Assembly (NCBI GenBank): GCA_045122835.1
Contig: JBGVIB010000112.1
Span: 1-17,909 of the forward strand
Origin: JBGVMW01 sp045122835
Lineage (GTDB): Bacteria; Bacillota; Clostridia; Lachnospirales; Lachnospiraceae
Direction: 5' to 3'
Length of the DNA: 17,909 bases
Part shown: positions 6,051 to 13,709 of the stretch, piece after piece
How the letters are laid out: every line of letters begins with the position of its first letter
How positions within the stretch are numbered: position 1 is the first letter of the stretch
The notes under the pieces: model-generated
Seen by the model: the letters and a program-made list of their open reading frames with translations, nothing else
The model's database searches: none
What the model was told of the DNA's origin: nothing
Position numbers and translations under genes: made by a program

Positions 6051-6605
6051 TTGAAAAGGAGGGATACTGTTGGAATTACAAAGATAACAGAATATAGTTT
6101 TGGGATTGTTTTATTGGTTGCTGCCATAATGGACTGCAATTTCAGACGAATACCTAATGCATGCATTGTAGCCGGTGGTGTGATAGGCCTGATTATGCAG
6201 ATTGTCGGACACGGTGTGTGGGGTATTGTAAGCTGGATGATTGCCTGTGTAACTGTGTTTGTGTTGGGTTTGCCATTGTATCTCCTACATCAATTAGGAG
6301 CAGGAGATTGTAAATTATGTATGATCACAGCAGGACTTATGGGGCTTCATAAGGGTGCAGTATGTCTATGTATATCATTTCTATTGGCAGGAGTAGGTGC
6401 AGTCATGACAATGGCAGTTCTATTTGTGAGAAAAGTGCGTGAGACAGGTTTTGTGTTGTGTGTTCAAAATTTATATTATCAGAAACGGTTGTTTTTGGAA
6501 AAAGGTTGGAGAAAGCGCACATTGCCTATGGCGGTGCCAGTATTTCTGGCATATCTCATATGTACATATGTAAATTTATACATTTGTGTGAAACAACATA
6601 GTTAG
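6051..6605 (+). CDS. Prepilin peptidase 1 (A24 family, CpaA/TadV-like)
   Basis: A membrane aspartyl protease that removes leader peptides from Flp-type prepilins. Counting from the TTG at 6051 (184 residues), the two catalytic aspartates are D28 in MDCNFRRIPN and D86 in GAGD; several hydrophobic segments follow, with a basic cytoplasmic stretch near residues 145-165. The start is uncertain. A strong Shine-Dalgarno AAAGGAGGG lies at 6054-6062, inside the frame, yet the TTG at the right distance (6070) is in another frame that stops after five codons. In-frame choices are TTG 6051 or a rare ATT at 6075. The N-terminal membrane segment around residues 13-27 is needed, so an ATG at D28 can be excluded. 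First gene of the Tad cluster. Confidence 0.88.
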   Translation: MKRRDTVGITKITEYSFGIVLLVAAIMDCNFRRIPNACIVAGGVIGLIMQIVGHGVWGIVSWMIACVTVFVLGLPLYLLHQLGAGDCKLCMITAGLMGLHKGAVCLCISFLLAGVGAVMTMAVLFVRKVRETGFVLCVQNLYYQKRLFLEKGWRKRTLPMAVPVFLAYLICTYVNLYICVKQHS

Positions 6606-6608
6606 ATT

Positions 6609-6651
6609 GTAACCATTTATTACAGAACTATGTTGTACTGCACAGTCCGTA
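6609..6651. repeat. Copy of an intergenic repeat family (ACTGCACAGTCCGTA)
   Basis: The 15-mer ACTGCACAGTCCGTA at 6637-6651 is repeated exactly at 17780-17794. The preceding bases (GTAAC, then CAGAAC) also have counterparts before the second copy (GGTAAC, CAGAAC at 17736-17750). This points to one dispersed element in several intergenic places. Confidence 0.65.
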
Positions 6652-6722
6652 AAAAATTTGAAAATGATAGGGAAAATTTATTATAAATGGTGATTTTATG
6701 TGGATTATGATTAGGTGAAATT

Positions 6723-7724
6723 GTGAAAGAAAAAATACTTGCGATTGTCAATAGTGACAAAATTTATGCAGACAGGCTGGCGTCTTATTTAGAGAGCCAG
6801 AAGACCATACCTTTTTATCCTCATGTATTTGCAGATGTGAAGGCGTGTAAAGTGTATATAGAAGACCATCCGGTGGAAATCATTCTGGTGGATGAGGAAC
6901 AAAAAGAAGGGTTTCGTGAAAGCTCCGTACAGGTTGTGCTTTTGGCGGAGGGTAAACTGGTGGACAAAAAAGAAGAATTTGCCTGTGTATATAAGTACCA
7001 GAGAGCAGACAGACTGGTGTGTTCGTTACTGGAACAATATGTGCAGTCATCCCAGGGAAATGTAAGCTGGAAGTACAACATAGTGGAAAAGAAAGTAGTT
7101 GGAATCTATTCTCCGGTGAATCGTTGTGGCAAGACTACATTTGGATTGCTGTATAGCAAAATGTTAGCAAAAAAAGGCAAGGTGTTGTACCTAAATTTAG
7201 AACCTTTTTCAGGCCTGGCAGAAAGATTAGGATTTCGGGAGGATGGGAACTTATCAGATGTACTTTATTACATCAAAGAGCGAAAAGAAACCGTTTTTCA
7301 TTATATCCAGACTTGGGTGGAGAATCATGACGGACTCTATATTCTTCCTCCTGTGTTAGTACAATCAGATATTGGTGCATTAGAGGAGGAAGATTGGAAC
7401 TGGTTTTTTGGGGAGCTTGTGGGAAAGAGCGATTATGATGTCATCGTTATGGAATTAAGCAGTAGTATGCAGGATATGCAGATTGGTTTCCGGGAATGCA
7501 GCAGATTGTATGTGCCATCCTTAAGGGATAGTGTATCTGCTGCAAAGGTAGAGGAATTGAAAGAATATTTTATCAAAACAGAACAGCAGAAATGGACCGA
7601 TGAGATGGAAATCCTTTACCTTCCAAAGGGAAAAGACTGGGTAAATGAGCAAGAACTCTGGTCTTGTATGGATGAAGAATATACAGCATATTTAAAGGTA
7701 TTGCTTGATAAGGAACAGGAGTAA
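6723..7724 (+). CDS. TadZ/CpaE-like ATPase of the Tad pilus
   Basis: A 333-residue protein with a GTG start at 6723, preceded by AGGTGA. Residues 1 to about 110 resemble a degenerate response-regulator receiver (VNSDKIYADRL, then EIILVDEEQ, then VVLLAE), and from about 125 a MinD/ParA-type P-loop domain begins with IYSPVNRCGKTTFG. In the KGGxGKT scheme the signature lysine is replaced by V132 and only C135-G-K137-T is kept; the Walker B region reads DVIVMELSSS, without the usual IIDTPP. Such TadZ proteins act as polar or hub proteins that localise the Tad machine rather than as true partition ATPases. It is followed after one base by cpaF. The assignment to the CpaE/TadZ family is clear from the context. 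Confidence 0.85.
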   Translation: MKEKILAIVNSDKIYADRLASYLESQKTIPFYPHVFADVKACKVYIEDHPVEIILVDEEQKEGFRESSVQVVLLAEGKLVDKKEEFACVYKYQRADRLVCSLLEQYVQSSQGNVSWKYNIVEKKVVGIYSPVNRCGKTTFGLLYSKMLAKKGKVLYLNLEPFSGLAERLGFREDGNLSDVLYYIKERKETVFHYIQTWVENHDGLYILPPVLVQSDIGALEEEDWNWFFGELVGKSDYDVIVMELSSSMQDMQIGFRECSRLYVPSLRDSVSAAKVEELKEYFIKTEQQKWTDEMEILYLPKGKDWVNEQELWSCMDEEYTAYLKVLLDKEQE

Positions 7725-7725
7725 T

Positions 7726-8952
7726 ATGCAGAACGAGAAAATGGAAGTATGGAAAAAAAAGCTGCAGGAATATTTTTACCAGGAAGTAGACGTTACAAGG
7801 GAGGTGACTGACGAGGAAATATCAGACATGTTGAATACGGGCCTGCATATTTTAGCAAAGGAGTGCTATATCAGCATTCCAGAAAGGCAGATACTTAAGA
7901 AAAGTGTATTTTATGCGGTGCGAAAGTTAGATGTATTACAGACATTGTTGGATGATGATTCCATTACGGAAATTATGATTAATGGGTATGATACCATATA
8001 TGTGGAGCGGGCAGGCAGACTGTTTCGATGGGACAAGACCTTTGAGTCAAAAGAGAAATTAGAGGATGTGGTGCAACAGATTACTTCTGCCTGTAACCGT
8101 ACGGTCAACGAAGCGTCCCCTATTGTAGATGCAAGACTTCCTAATGGGGCCAGAGTAAATGTAGTGCTACCCCCGGTGGCATTGAATGGCCCTATTGTGA
8201 CTATTCGAAGATTTCCGGAGCATCCTATACAAATGGAGGATTTAATCCGTTTTGGTGCTTTGGATAAGGAAGTAGCACAATTTTTAAAAACATTAGTAAA
8301 GGCAAAATACAATATTTTTATTAGTGGTGGAACCGGTTCCGGTAAGACAACCTTCTTAAATGCTTTATCTTCATTTATTCCATCTGAGGAGCGCATTATT
8401 ACCATTGAAGACAGCGCTGAGTTACAGATTCAGGGAATTGGTAATCTTGTACGGTTAGAAACCAGGGCAATGAATGGTGAGGGAACCAGGGAGATTACAA
8501 TAAGAGATTTGATAAAGGCATCCTTGCGTATGAGACCGGACAGAGTGGTAGTTGGCGAAATCAGAGGGGCGGAGGCAGTGGATTTACTCAGTGCAATGAA
8601 TACCGGTCACGATGGTTCCTTAAGTACAGGTCATGGAAATTCCCCTGCTGATATGTTAAGCCGTATGGAAACCATGGTACTTATGGGAATGGATATTCCA
8701 TTGGAATCCGTTCGCAGGCAGATTTCATCAGCCATTGATATTATGGTACATCTTGGCAGATTGCGTGATAAGAGCAGAAAGGTGTTGGAAATCAGTGAAA
8801 TTATTGGAATGGATAATGGCGAAATTCAAACCCGGCCGCTGTATGTGTTTGAAGAAGAAAAAGAAGTGGGAGGGAAAATTGTGGGTAAGCTTGTTAAAAA
8901 GCAAACTCTCTCCTCTGTGGACAAGCTTAAGGCGGCAGGACTATACCGGTGA
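7726..8952 (+). CDS. cpaF: Tad pilus assembly ATPase CpaF/TadA
   Basis: A 408-residue secretion ATPase from the ATG at 7726, which follows AGGAG; an upstream in-frame TTG at 7705 lies inside the preceding gene. Family motifs: the N-terminal LLDDDSITEIMING, the ASPIVDARLPNGARVN block, Walker A G201-GTGSGKT-208, the Asp box/ITIEDSAEL segment, the Walker-B-like VVVGEIRG with E278, and the His box MNTGHDGSLSTGHGNS. As a hexamer on the inner face of the membrane it drives pilus fibre assembly through TadB/TadC. The gene ends inside the upstream extension of the tadB frame, showing close coupling. Confidence 0.96.
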   Translation: MQNEKMEVWKKKLQEYFYQEVDVTREVTDEEISDMLNTGLHILAKECYISIPERQILKKSVFYAVRKLDVLQTLLDDDSITEIMINGYDTIYVERAGRLFRWDKTFESKEKLEDVVQQITSACNRTVNEASPIVDARLPNGARVNVVLPPVALNGPIVTIRRFPEHPIQMEDLIRFGALDKEVAQFLKTLVKAKYNIFISGGTGSGKTTFLNALSSFIPSEERIITIEDSAELQIQGIGNLVRLETRAMNGEGTREITIRDLIKASLRMRPDRVVVGEIRGAEAVDLLSAMNTGHDGSLSTGHGNSPADMLSRMETMVLMGMDIPLESVRRQISSAIDIMVHLGRLRDKSRKVLEISEIIGMDNGEIQTRPLYVFEEEKEVGGKIVGKLVKKQTLSSVDKLKAAGLYR

Positions 8953-8974
8953 AAGAGATTATAGCAGGTACACA

Positions 8975-9697
8975 TTGTCTAAGCAGGAATGGATGATTCT
9001 GGTGGCAAAGTACATAGGTTTTTCAGGTATTACAGGATATTTATTTTATCGTTCTGTCTTTGCGTCAATCCTGTTATTTTTACTCATTATTCCGGGGTAT
9101 CGAAAAGAATTATCACAAAAAGTAGCACAACGAAGGGCTCAGTTAAAATCCCAGTTTAAAGAGGGCATTTTGTCTGTCAGCAGTGCGTTACAGGCAGGTT
9201 ACTCTGTGGAAAATGGATTTCGTGAGGCAGTGAAAGATTTGGTGCGTATGTATGGCGAGGATGGACTTCTTACTGAAGAATTCGTGATTTTGTGTCACAA
9301 GATGGAACGAAATGAAAGTATTGAATTGGCATTAGATAATCTGGCAGTTCGAAGTGGAATCGAAGAAATCAAAAGCTTTGCTGAGGTATTTCATGCAGGA
9401 AAAAGAGCTGGAGGCGATTTGAGTGGAATGATACATGATACAGCAGATATTATCAGCATGAAAATAGAAGTGGAGGAAGAAATCAGGACGGTATTGACCG
9501 GGAAGCAAATGGAAGAAAAGGTTATGAGCATGGTGCCGTTTTTTATTATTTTTTATATTGACCTTACATCCCCTGGTTTTTTTTCTGTTATGTATGGGAA
9601 TATAACGGGAATTGTTATTATGTCAGCATGTCTTCTTGTTTATGGAATTGCTGTATGGCTAGGAGAAAGGATTATGAATATTTCTATGTCGGGATGA
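8975..9697 (+). CDS. tadB: TadB-like inner-membrane platform protein (T2SS F family)
   Basis: About 240 residues from a TTG at 8975; the frame is open much farther upstream, overlapping cpaF. The T2SSF domain is seen in LKSQFKEGILSVSSALQAGYS, the ELALDNLAVRSGIEEIKSFAEVF block (typed in part) and AGKRAGGDLSGMI. One membrane segment pair lies at the N-terminus and another at the C-terminus (MVPFFIIFYIDLTSPGFF). The start is not settled: a TTG at 8879 has a better Shine-Dalgarno (GGGAGGG) and would overlap cpaF by 74 bases; it would keep the DYSRYTLSKQEW segment that I believe is conserved in family members. TadB pairs with TadC to form the platform on which CpaF acts. Confidence 0.88.
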   Translation: MSKQEWMILVAKYIGFSGITGYLFYRSVFASILLFLLIIPGYRKELSQKVAQRRAQLKSQFKEGILSVSSALQAGYSVENGFREAVKDLVRMYGEDGLLTEEFVILCHKMERNESIELALDNLAVRSGIEEIKSFAEVFHAGKRAGGDLSGMIHDTADIISMKIEVEEEIRTVLTGKQMEEKVMSMVPFFIIFYIDLTSPGFFSVMYGNITGIVIMSACLLVYGIAVWLGERIMNISMSG

Positions 9698-9739
9698 TAA
9701 AGGGGAACAGTCACTGAAGTGGCAGAATGAGAGGGAAAA

Positions 9740-11104
9740 ATGAAAGCAATAGAGATATTTTCTAATCGGATTTATGAATGGATGTATCATCATCCTATGC
9801 TGAAAAAGCTGGTATCTAACAAATCTGTGTATAAGAAGTATCACATTCTGGCACCTGGGAGAGTAAAAGAGCAGGTAGCTGCATTTTATGAAAAGAAAAT
9901 TGCCTGTATGATTCTTGTGTTTGTGGCAGTAGTTGCTATTTGTATTCTGGGGATGCTTAGCGAGGAAGATAGTCTGTCTCAGGGAATATTATACAGAAAT
10001 GGTTATAATGAAGGGGAAAAGGCTGAGGAACTGTTAGCGAAGATACCGGAATTGGATGCTGCAAAGTCAATAGAAATTATATTGAGTGAAAGGCAGTATA
10101 CAAAAGAGCAGGTAAAGGAGTATCTGAAAAAGGCAAAGGAAGTTCTAGATGAAGAAATCCTCGGGGAAAATAACGCTTTTACGAATGTTAGTCAGAATAT
10201 GAATCTTGTTAAGGAAATCAACAGTTATCCCGTAAGCATTGCATGGGAGACTTCAGACGATACCATTATAAATACAGATGGAGAAATCATAAGAGAGGAC
10301 ATTCCAGAGACGGGGATTTCCTGTACCCTTACAGCGGTTTTGTCCTGTGGAGAGGAAAAAGAGTCCTTAGAATATGAGATATGTGTGAAACCGTCTGTCA
10401 GAACAAAAGAGGAAGAGGTTTTCTCATCCTTGGAGAAAAAAATAAAGGAGGCCGATACCAAACAGGCAGAGGAAGCATTCTTTACACTGCCAACAGAGGC
10501 ATTCGGATACCAGATTGTGTATGAAAGAAAAGAAGATAATCCCTGGGTATTACTCCTAGTACTTGGATTTATCACAATGTTTGTGATATCAGCAGGTATG
10601 GAGAAGGATTTAGAAAAGGCCATTAAGGAGCGAGAACAGTGCATAAATCAGGAGTATCCTGAGATGGTTAGTATGTTTAGTATGTTGATTTGTGCTGGTA
10701 TGACAGTGAAGGGAGCTTTTCAAAAGATTGCAAAGGAATATGAAGAAAAGAAAGATAAGAAAGATAAGGAGAAGAAATACCTCTTAGAAGAAATGCTATA
10801 TACCTGCCACCAGATGCAATGTGGCACAGCAGAGATTAAGGCTTATGAGCAGTTTGGAAGACGGTGTGGCACTGCTTCCTGCAATAAATTTTCTGCTTTG
10901 TTAATACAGCATGTGAAGAAGGGAAACAGAGGACTGGGTGAAACCTTAAAGCAGGAAGCTGCTTATGCTATGTCAGAAAAGAAAAATGGAGCCAGACGAT
11001 TAGGTGAGGAAGCATCAACAAAGTTATTGTTACCTATGGGATTAATGCTTGTTGTAGTTTTGGTCATTATTATGGTGCCGGCGATGTTTTCTTTTTCGCT
11101 CTAG
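9740..11104 (+). CDS. tadC: TadC-like platform protein with an Ig-like extracytoplasmic insert
   Basis: A 454-residue membrane protein, longer than a usual TadC of about 300. A first membrane segment is at residues 54-73. It is followed by about 195 residues predicted outside the membrane, then a second membrane segment near 269-287, a cytoplasmic T2SSF domain (QEYPEMVSMFSMLICAGMTV and following), and a last segment near 430-452. Within the insert, residues about 160-218 show the pattern SIAWETSDDTIINTDGEII then LTAVLS, matching atrophied bacterial Ig domains (aBig type: W-x-S-x-D near I-x-x-DG). Residues 78-155 are helical and charged. The start ATG 9740 follows GAGGGAAAA. The family call is secure; the Ig-like reading is by pattern only. 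Confidence 0.88.
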   Translation: MKAIEIFSNRIYEWMYHHPMLKKLVSNKSVYKKYHILAPGRVKEQVAAFYEKKIACMILVFVAVVAICILGMLSEEDSLSQGILYRNGYNEGEKAEELLAKIPELDAAKSIEIILSERQYTKEQVKEYLKKAKEVLDEEILGENNAFTNVSQNMNLVKEINSYPVSIAWETSDDTIINTDGEIIREDIPETGISCTLTAVLSCGEEKESLEYEICVKPSVRTKEEEVFSSLEKKIKEADTKQAEEAFFTLPTEAFGYQIVYERKEDNPWVLLLVLGFITMFVISAGMEKDLEKAIKEREQCINQEYPEMVSMFSMLICAGMTVKGAFQKIAKEYEEKKDKKDKEKKYLLEEMLYTCHQMQCGTAEIKAYEQFGRRCGTASCNKFSALLIQHVKKGNRGLGETLKQEAAYAMSEKKNGARRLGEEASTKLLLPMGLMLVVVLVIIMVPAMFSFSL

Positions 11105-11199
11105 TACATTGTTTTTTGTAAATAACTGCTGTAATTCCATGAAAAGGGGTAACAGTGTGAAAACGCAGAGGTAGCAAATAACAGAAAGGGGGTGAGTGT

Positions 11200-11367
11200 A
11201 TGTTGTGGTTAAAGAATTTCTGGGAGGAAGAGGATGGCATGGGTACTATAGAAATGATTTTGATTATTGTCATTATTATTGCTTTAGTCATTACATTCCG
11301 AAAAAAATTAACATCATTGATTAATACCCTGTTTACAAGAATTAACAAAGATATTAAGGAGGTATAG
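11200..11367 (+). CDS. Flp-type IVb major pilin, 55 residues
   Basis: A short gene between tadC and the DUF5702 gene. The ATG at 11200 follows the strong AGGGGGTGA Shine-Dalgarno. The protein has a short acidic leader (NFWEEEDG), a prepilin cleavage site G13/M14 with glutamate E18 at position +5, and a single hydrophobic helix IEMILIIVIIIALVITF followed by a basic tail KKLTSLINTLFTRINKDIKEV (read in two parts). This is the layout of Flp pilins of Lachnospiraceae Tad loci, which form the pilus fibre after processing by the prepilin peptidases encoded on either side. It ends with an AAGGAGGT that serves as the ribosome binding site of the next gene. Confidence 0.88.
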   Translation: MLWLKNFWEEEDGMGTIEMILIIVIIIALVITFRKKLTSLINTLFTRINKDIKEV

Positions 11368-11373
11368 CAGAGG

Positions 11374-12756
11374 ATGAAGGGACACATAACTGTATTTTTG
11401 TGCCTGATTATGACAGTAACCTGTTCTCTTGTATATACCATAGTAGAGGGATGCCAGATGCAGGCATTGAAGTGGAAAATGGAAGTAAGAACAGAGCTGG
11501 ATACCAATTATGTGCTGTCTTATTATGATACTATGTTACATGAAAAATATGGTTTATTTTTTCTTTCAGGCATGGACAGTAAGAACCTTTCGAATCTGTT
11601 AGCAGATTGTTCAGAGGAGTCTGGAAAAAGGCAGGCAGACTCCTCTGATTACCTGGGAATGGAGATTAAAGATATTGTAGTTGATAAAGTGCTCCTGGCA
11701 ACGGATGAGAATGGCAGACCTTTTTTTGATCAGGCAGTGAAAGAAGAATATCAGTATTTAGGGGAGGATGTTTCATCTCTGGTAGAGGATTTTCTTTCCT
11801 GGACAAATCTGTTAGAAAAAGCAGATAAAAAAGAAGCAGAGGGGGAAGAAATCAAAAATCAGGAGGTAGAGATTGACCCGGAGACAAAAATTGATAAAGC
11901 AGAAAAGAAAAAGGCAGAGAAACTGACCAATCCAGCAGATGTGGCAGAGGAATTGAAAGAAGATCAGAATGAATGCTGGTTTGGGGATGCTTCTGTATCA
12001 AAGAAAAAGGTAAAAACAAGTACTTCCCTGACTAAACGCAAGAAAGCGAAAGGGAATCTTACATATGGGGCAGAAAAAAGTACCAGCCAGATTGATAATG
12101 TGTTATTTCTGTCTTATCTCATGAGACATTTTGCTACTTATAATGAGCCTAATGAGGAGGGAGCGTTGTCCTATGAAATCGAGTACATACTAAAAGGGAA
12201 GAACTCTGACAAGAAAAATATAGAAAGCGTGGCAATGGATATTTTAGCCATTAGGGAAGCTTGCAATTTTCTGTATTTAATAAGCAATCAGGAAATGAAG
12301 CAGCAGGCAGGTGTATTAGCGACTGCTTTGACCGGATACTTAGGAAATGTAGCGATTACTAAGGTTACAGAGTATTTGATTTTATTTGCATGGGCAGGGG
12401 CAGAGGGTGTGTTAGATGTAAAAAATTTATTACAGGGTGAAGCGGTTCCTTTAATGAAGAATGTTGATACATGGCAGCTTTCATTGACGGGAATGACAGA
12501 CACCTCATCTATTATGGGTGAGAGAAAAGAAGCAGAGGATGGTCTGGTATATGATGATTATTTAAAAATGTTGTTGTATAGTTCAGGAAGGCAAAAATTA
12601 ATTTGGCGGGCTATGGATGTGATGGAATGGGAGATACAGAGGATAACAGACAATACAGACTTTAAAATGGATAAGTGTGTAGGAGGGTTTCAGACAACCT
12701 ATCAATTTGAAAGCAGGGGACAGGATTTTGTATATGAAAAAATAACTGGTTACTAG
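11374..12756 (+). CDS. DUF5702/TadG-like Tad-locus protein
   Basis: A 460-residue protein whose N-terminus MKGHITVFLCLIMTVTCSLV is a single membrane anchor similar to TadE/TadG proteins (KG/HITVFL), followed by LKWKMEVRTELDTNYVLSYYD and YGLFFLSG, typical of DUF5702 proteins found in Clostridia Tad loci. Residues about 145-225 are highly charged, rich in K and E, probably disordered or coiled. The C-terminal half (DNVLFLSYLMRHF, EYILKGK, AWAGAEGVLDVKNLLQG, YDDYLKMLLY) is the conserved globular part, probably extracytoplasmic. The role is unknown; likely a pilus-associated or anchoring component. The ATG follows AAGGAGGT by ten bases. The stop TAG lies in a CTAGAGCGTGT motif shared with the repeat at 578-744. 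Confidence 0.8.
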   Translation: MKGHITVFLCLIMTVTCSLVYTIVEGCQMQALKWKMEVRTELDTNYVLSYYDTMLHEKYGLFFLSGMDSKNLSNLLADCSEESGKRQADSSDYLGMEIKDIVVDKVLLATDENGRPFFDQAVKEEYQYLGEDVSSLVEDFLSWTNLLEKADKKEAEGEEIKNQEVEIDPETKIDKAEKKKAEKLTNPADVAEELKEDQNECWFGDASVSKKKVKTSTSLTKRKKAKGNLTYGAEKSTSQIDNVLFLSYLMRHFATYNEPNEEGALSYEIEYILKGKNSDKKNIESVAMDILAIREACNFLYLISNQEMKQQAGVLATALTGYLGNVAITKVTEYLILFAWAGAEGVLDVKNLLQGEAVPLMKNVDTWQLSLTGMTDTSSIMGERKEAEDGLVYDDYLKMLLYSSGRQKLIWRAMDVMEWEIQRITDNTDFKMDKCVGGFQTTYQFESRGQDFVYEKITGY

Positions 12757-12768
12757 AGCGTGTTTAGA
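12753..12768 (+). repeat. Solo end of the 578-744 repeat type
   Basis: CTAGAGCGTGTTTAGA at 12753-12768 matches the 11-base left terminus of the fold-back element at 578 exactly (CTAGAGCGTGT). As at 578, its TAG is the stop codon of the gene before it. No second arm is seen downstream, so it would be a relic or a coincidence. Confidence 0.45.
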
Positions 12769-12785
12769 GAGGAGGGAATGAACCG

Positions 12786-13703
12786 ATGTCTTTTTCTGGA
12801 AGGAATAGTGAGCATATTCAAATTAACAAGTTGTTCAGAGTTCTTCATGCATGTAAGATTCTAAGAAAGTATTCTATCCGGCCAGCACAGAACTGTGCAT
12901 TCCAAAAGAAGAAGGCATCGTTTGATTTCTTCCGGGCCAGTCTTACTTTAGAGACGGCTATCGTGCTCCCTTTATTCCTGTGTGCAGTTCTGACGCTCTT
13001 AAGTATAGCACTTATTTTCTTGACAGAAATAAAGGTACAGGATGCGCTGATGCAGACGGCTGAGGAATTGTCTTGGAGTGTGGCAGCTCAGGATGATGGA
13101 GCGAAGCAGAAGGAAGACATGAAAAAATATGCTGAGGCAAGAATGCTTCTTTGCCTGAAAGATTCTGCCTTCAGCCATCCTGTAATTTCTAATGGAGCCA
13201 TGGGGATCTATTATGGTAAGAGTACTTATTTAGAGCAGAATGAGGAAATACACCTTGTTGCGGAATACAATGCTGTATTGCCTATTTCAGTGTTTGGAAA
13301 ACGTACTTATCATATCAGACAAGAAGCGGTAACAAGAGCATGGGTGGGGGATTGTACAGAGAAAGAGGATGATAGTGATAAGGAATATGTTTATGTGACA
13401 AGTTATGGTACAGTGTATCATATGACCAAAGAATGCAGATATCTGAAAAGAGAAGTCCGGTCGGTGACATTTTCCCATCTGTCAAATACAAGAAATACAT
13501 ACGGAAGCATTTATCAGCCTTGCAAGCAATGTATAAAAGGACTATCAGTAGACAAATACAAAACCTCTGTATTGTACATTACGCTGCATGGAGAACGATA
13601 TCATATAGATAAAAATTGTAGTGCATTAAAGCGATATATACAGACAGTTGAGAAGAAGGATGTAGGAAATAAGCATAGTTGTAGTGTTTGTGGAGGAGGA
13701 TAA
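12786..13703 (+). CDS. TadE-like pseudopilin with two tandem His/Cys modules
   Basis: A 305-residue protein. A long 51-residue leader precedes a prepilin-like site A51/S52-L-T-L-E56 with the glutamate at +5 and the hydrophobic stretch AIVLPLFLCAVLTLLSIALIF, as in TadE proteins. Residues 57-190 form the pseudopilin body. The C-terminus is a duplicated module: unit 1 has VYVTSYGTVYH212, C217, C246 and C249 (PCKQC); unit 2 has LYITLHGERYH273, C278, C299 and C302 (SCSVC). The H-x4-C ... C-x2-C spacing suggests metal binding. If the start is right, the leader is unusually long for a prepilin. RBS GAGGAGGG lies at 12769-12776. Function: minor pilin or fibre-tip protein, inferred. Confidence 0.82.
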   Translation: MSFSGRNSEHIQINKLFRVLHACKILRKYSIRPAQNCAFQKKKASFDFFRASLTLETAIVLPLFLCAVLTLLSIALIFLTEIKVQDALMQTAEELSWSVAAQDDGAKQKEDMKKYAEARMLLCLKDSAFSHPVISNGAMGIYYGKSTYLEQNEEIHLVAEYNAVLPISVFGKRTYHIRQEAVTRAWVGDCTEKEDDSDKEYVYVTSYGTVYHMTKECRYLKREVRSVTFSHLSNTRNTYGSIYQPCKQCIKGLSVDKYKTSVLYITLHGERYHIDKNCSALKRYIQTVEKKDVGNKHSCSVCGGG

Positions 13704-13709
13704 GTAGAA

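Noticed and set aside
6602..6722. Possible small peptide genes before tadZ
   Set aside because: Frames such as the one starting ATGGTGATTTTA stop after a few codons and have no ribosome binding site.
7911..8405. 164-codon open frame on the minus strand within cpaF
   Set aside because: It is an antisense shadow of a highly conserved ATPase gene; its sequence shows no family motif.
11070..11507. 145-codon open frame on the minus strand over the Flp pilin
   Set aside because: The plus strand carries the well-supported pilin and DUF5702 starts with strong ribosome binding sites; the minus frame has none.
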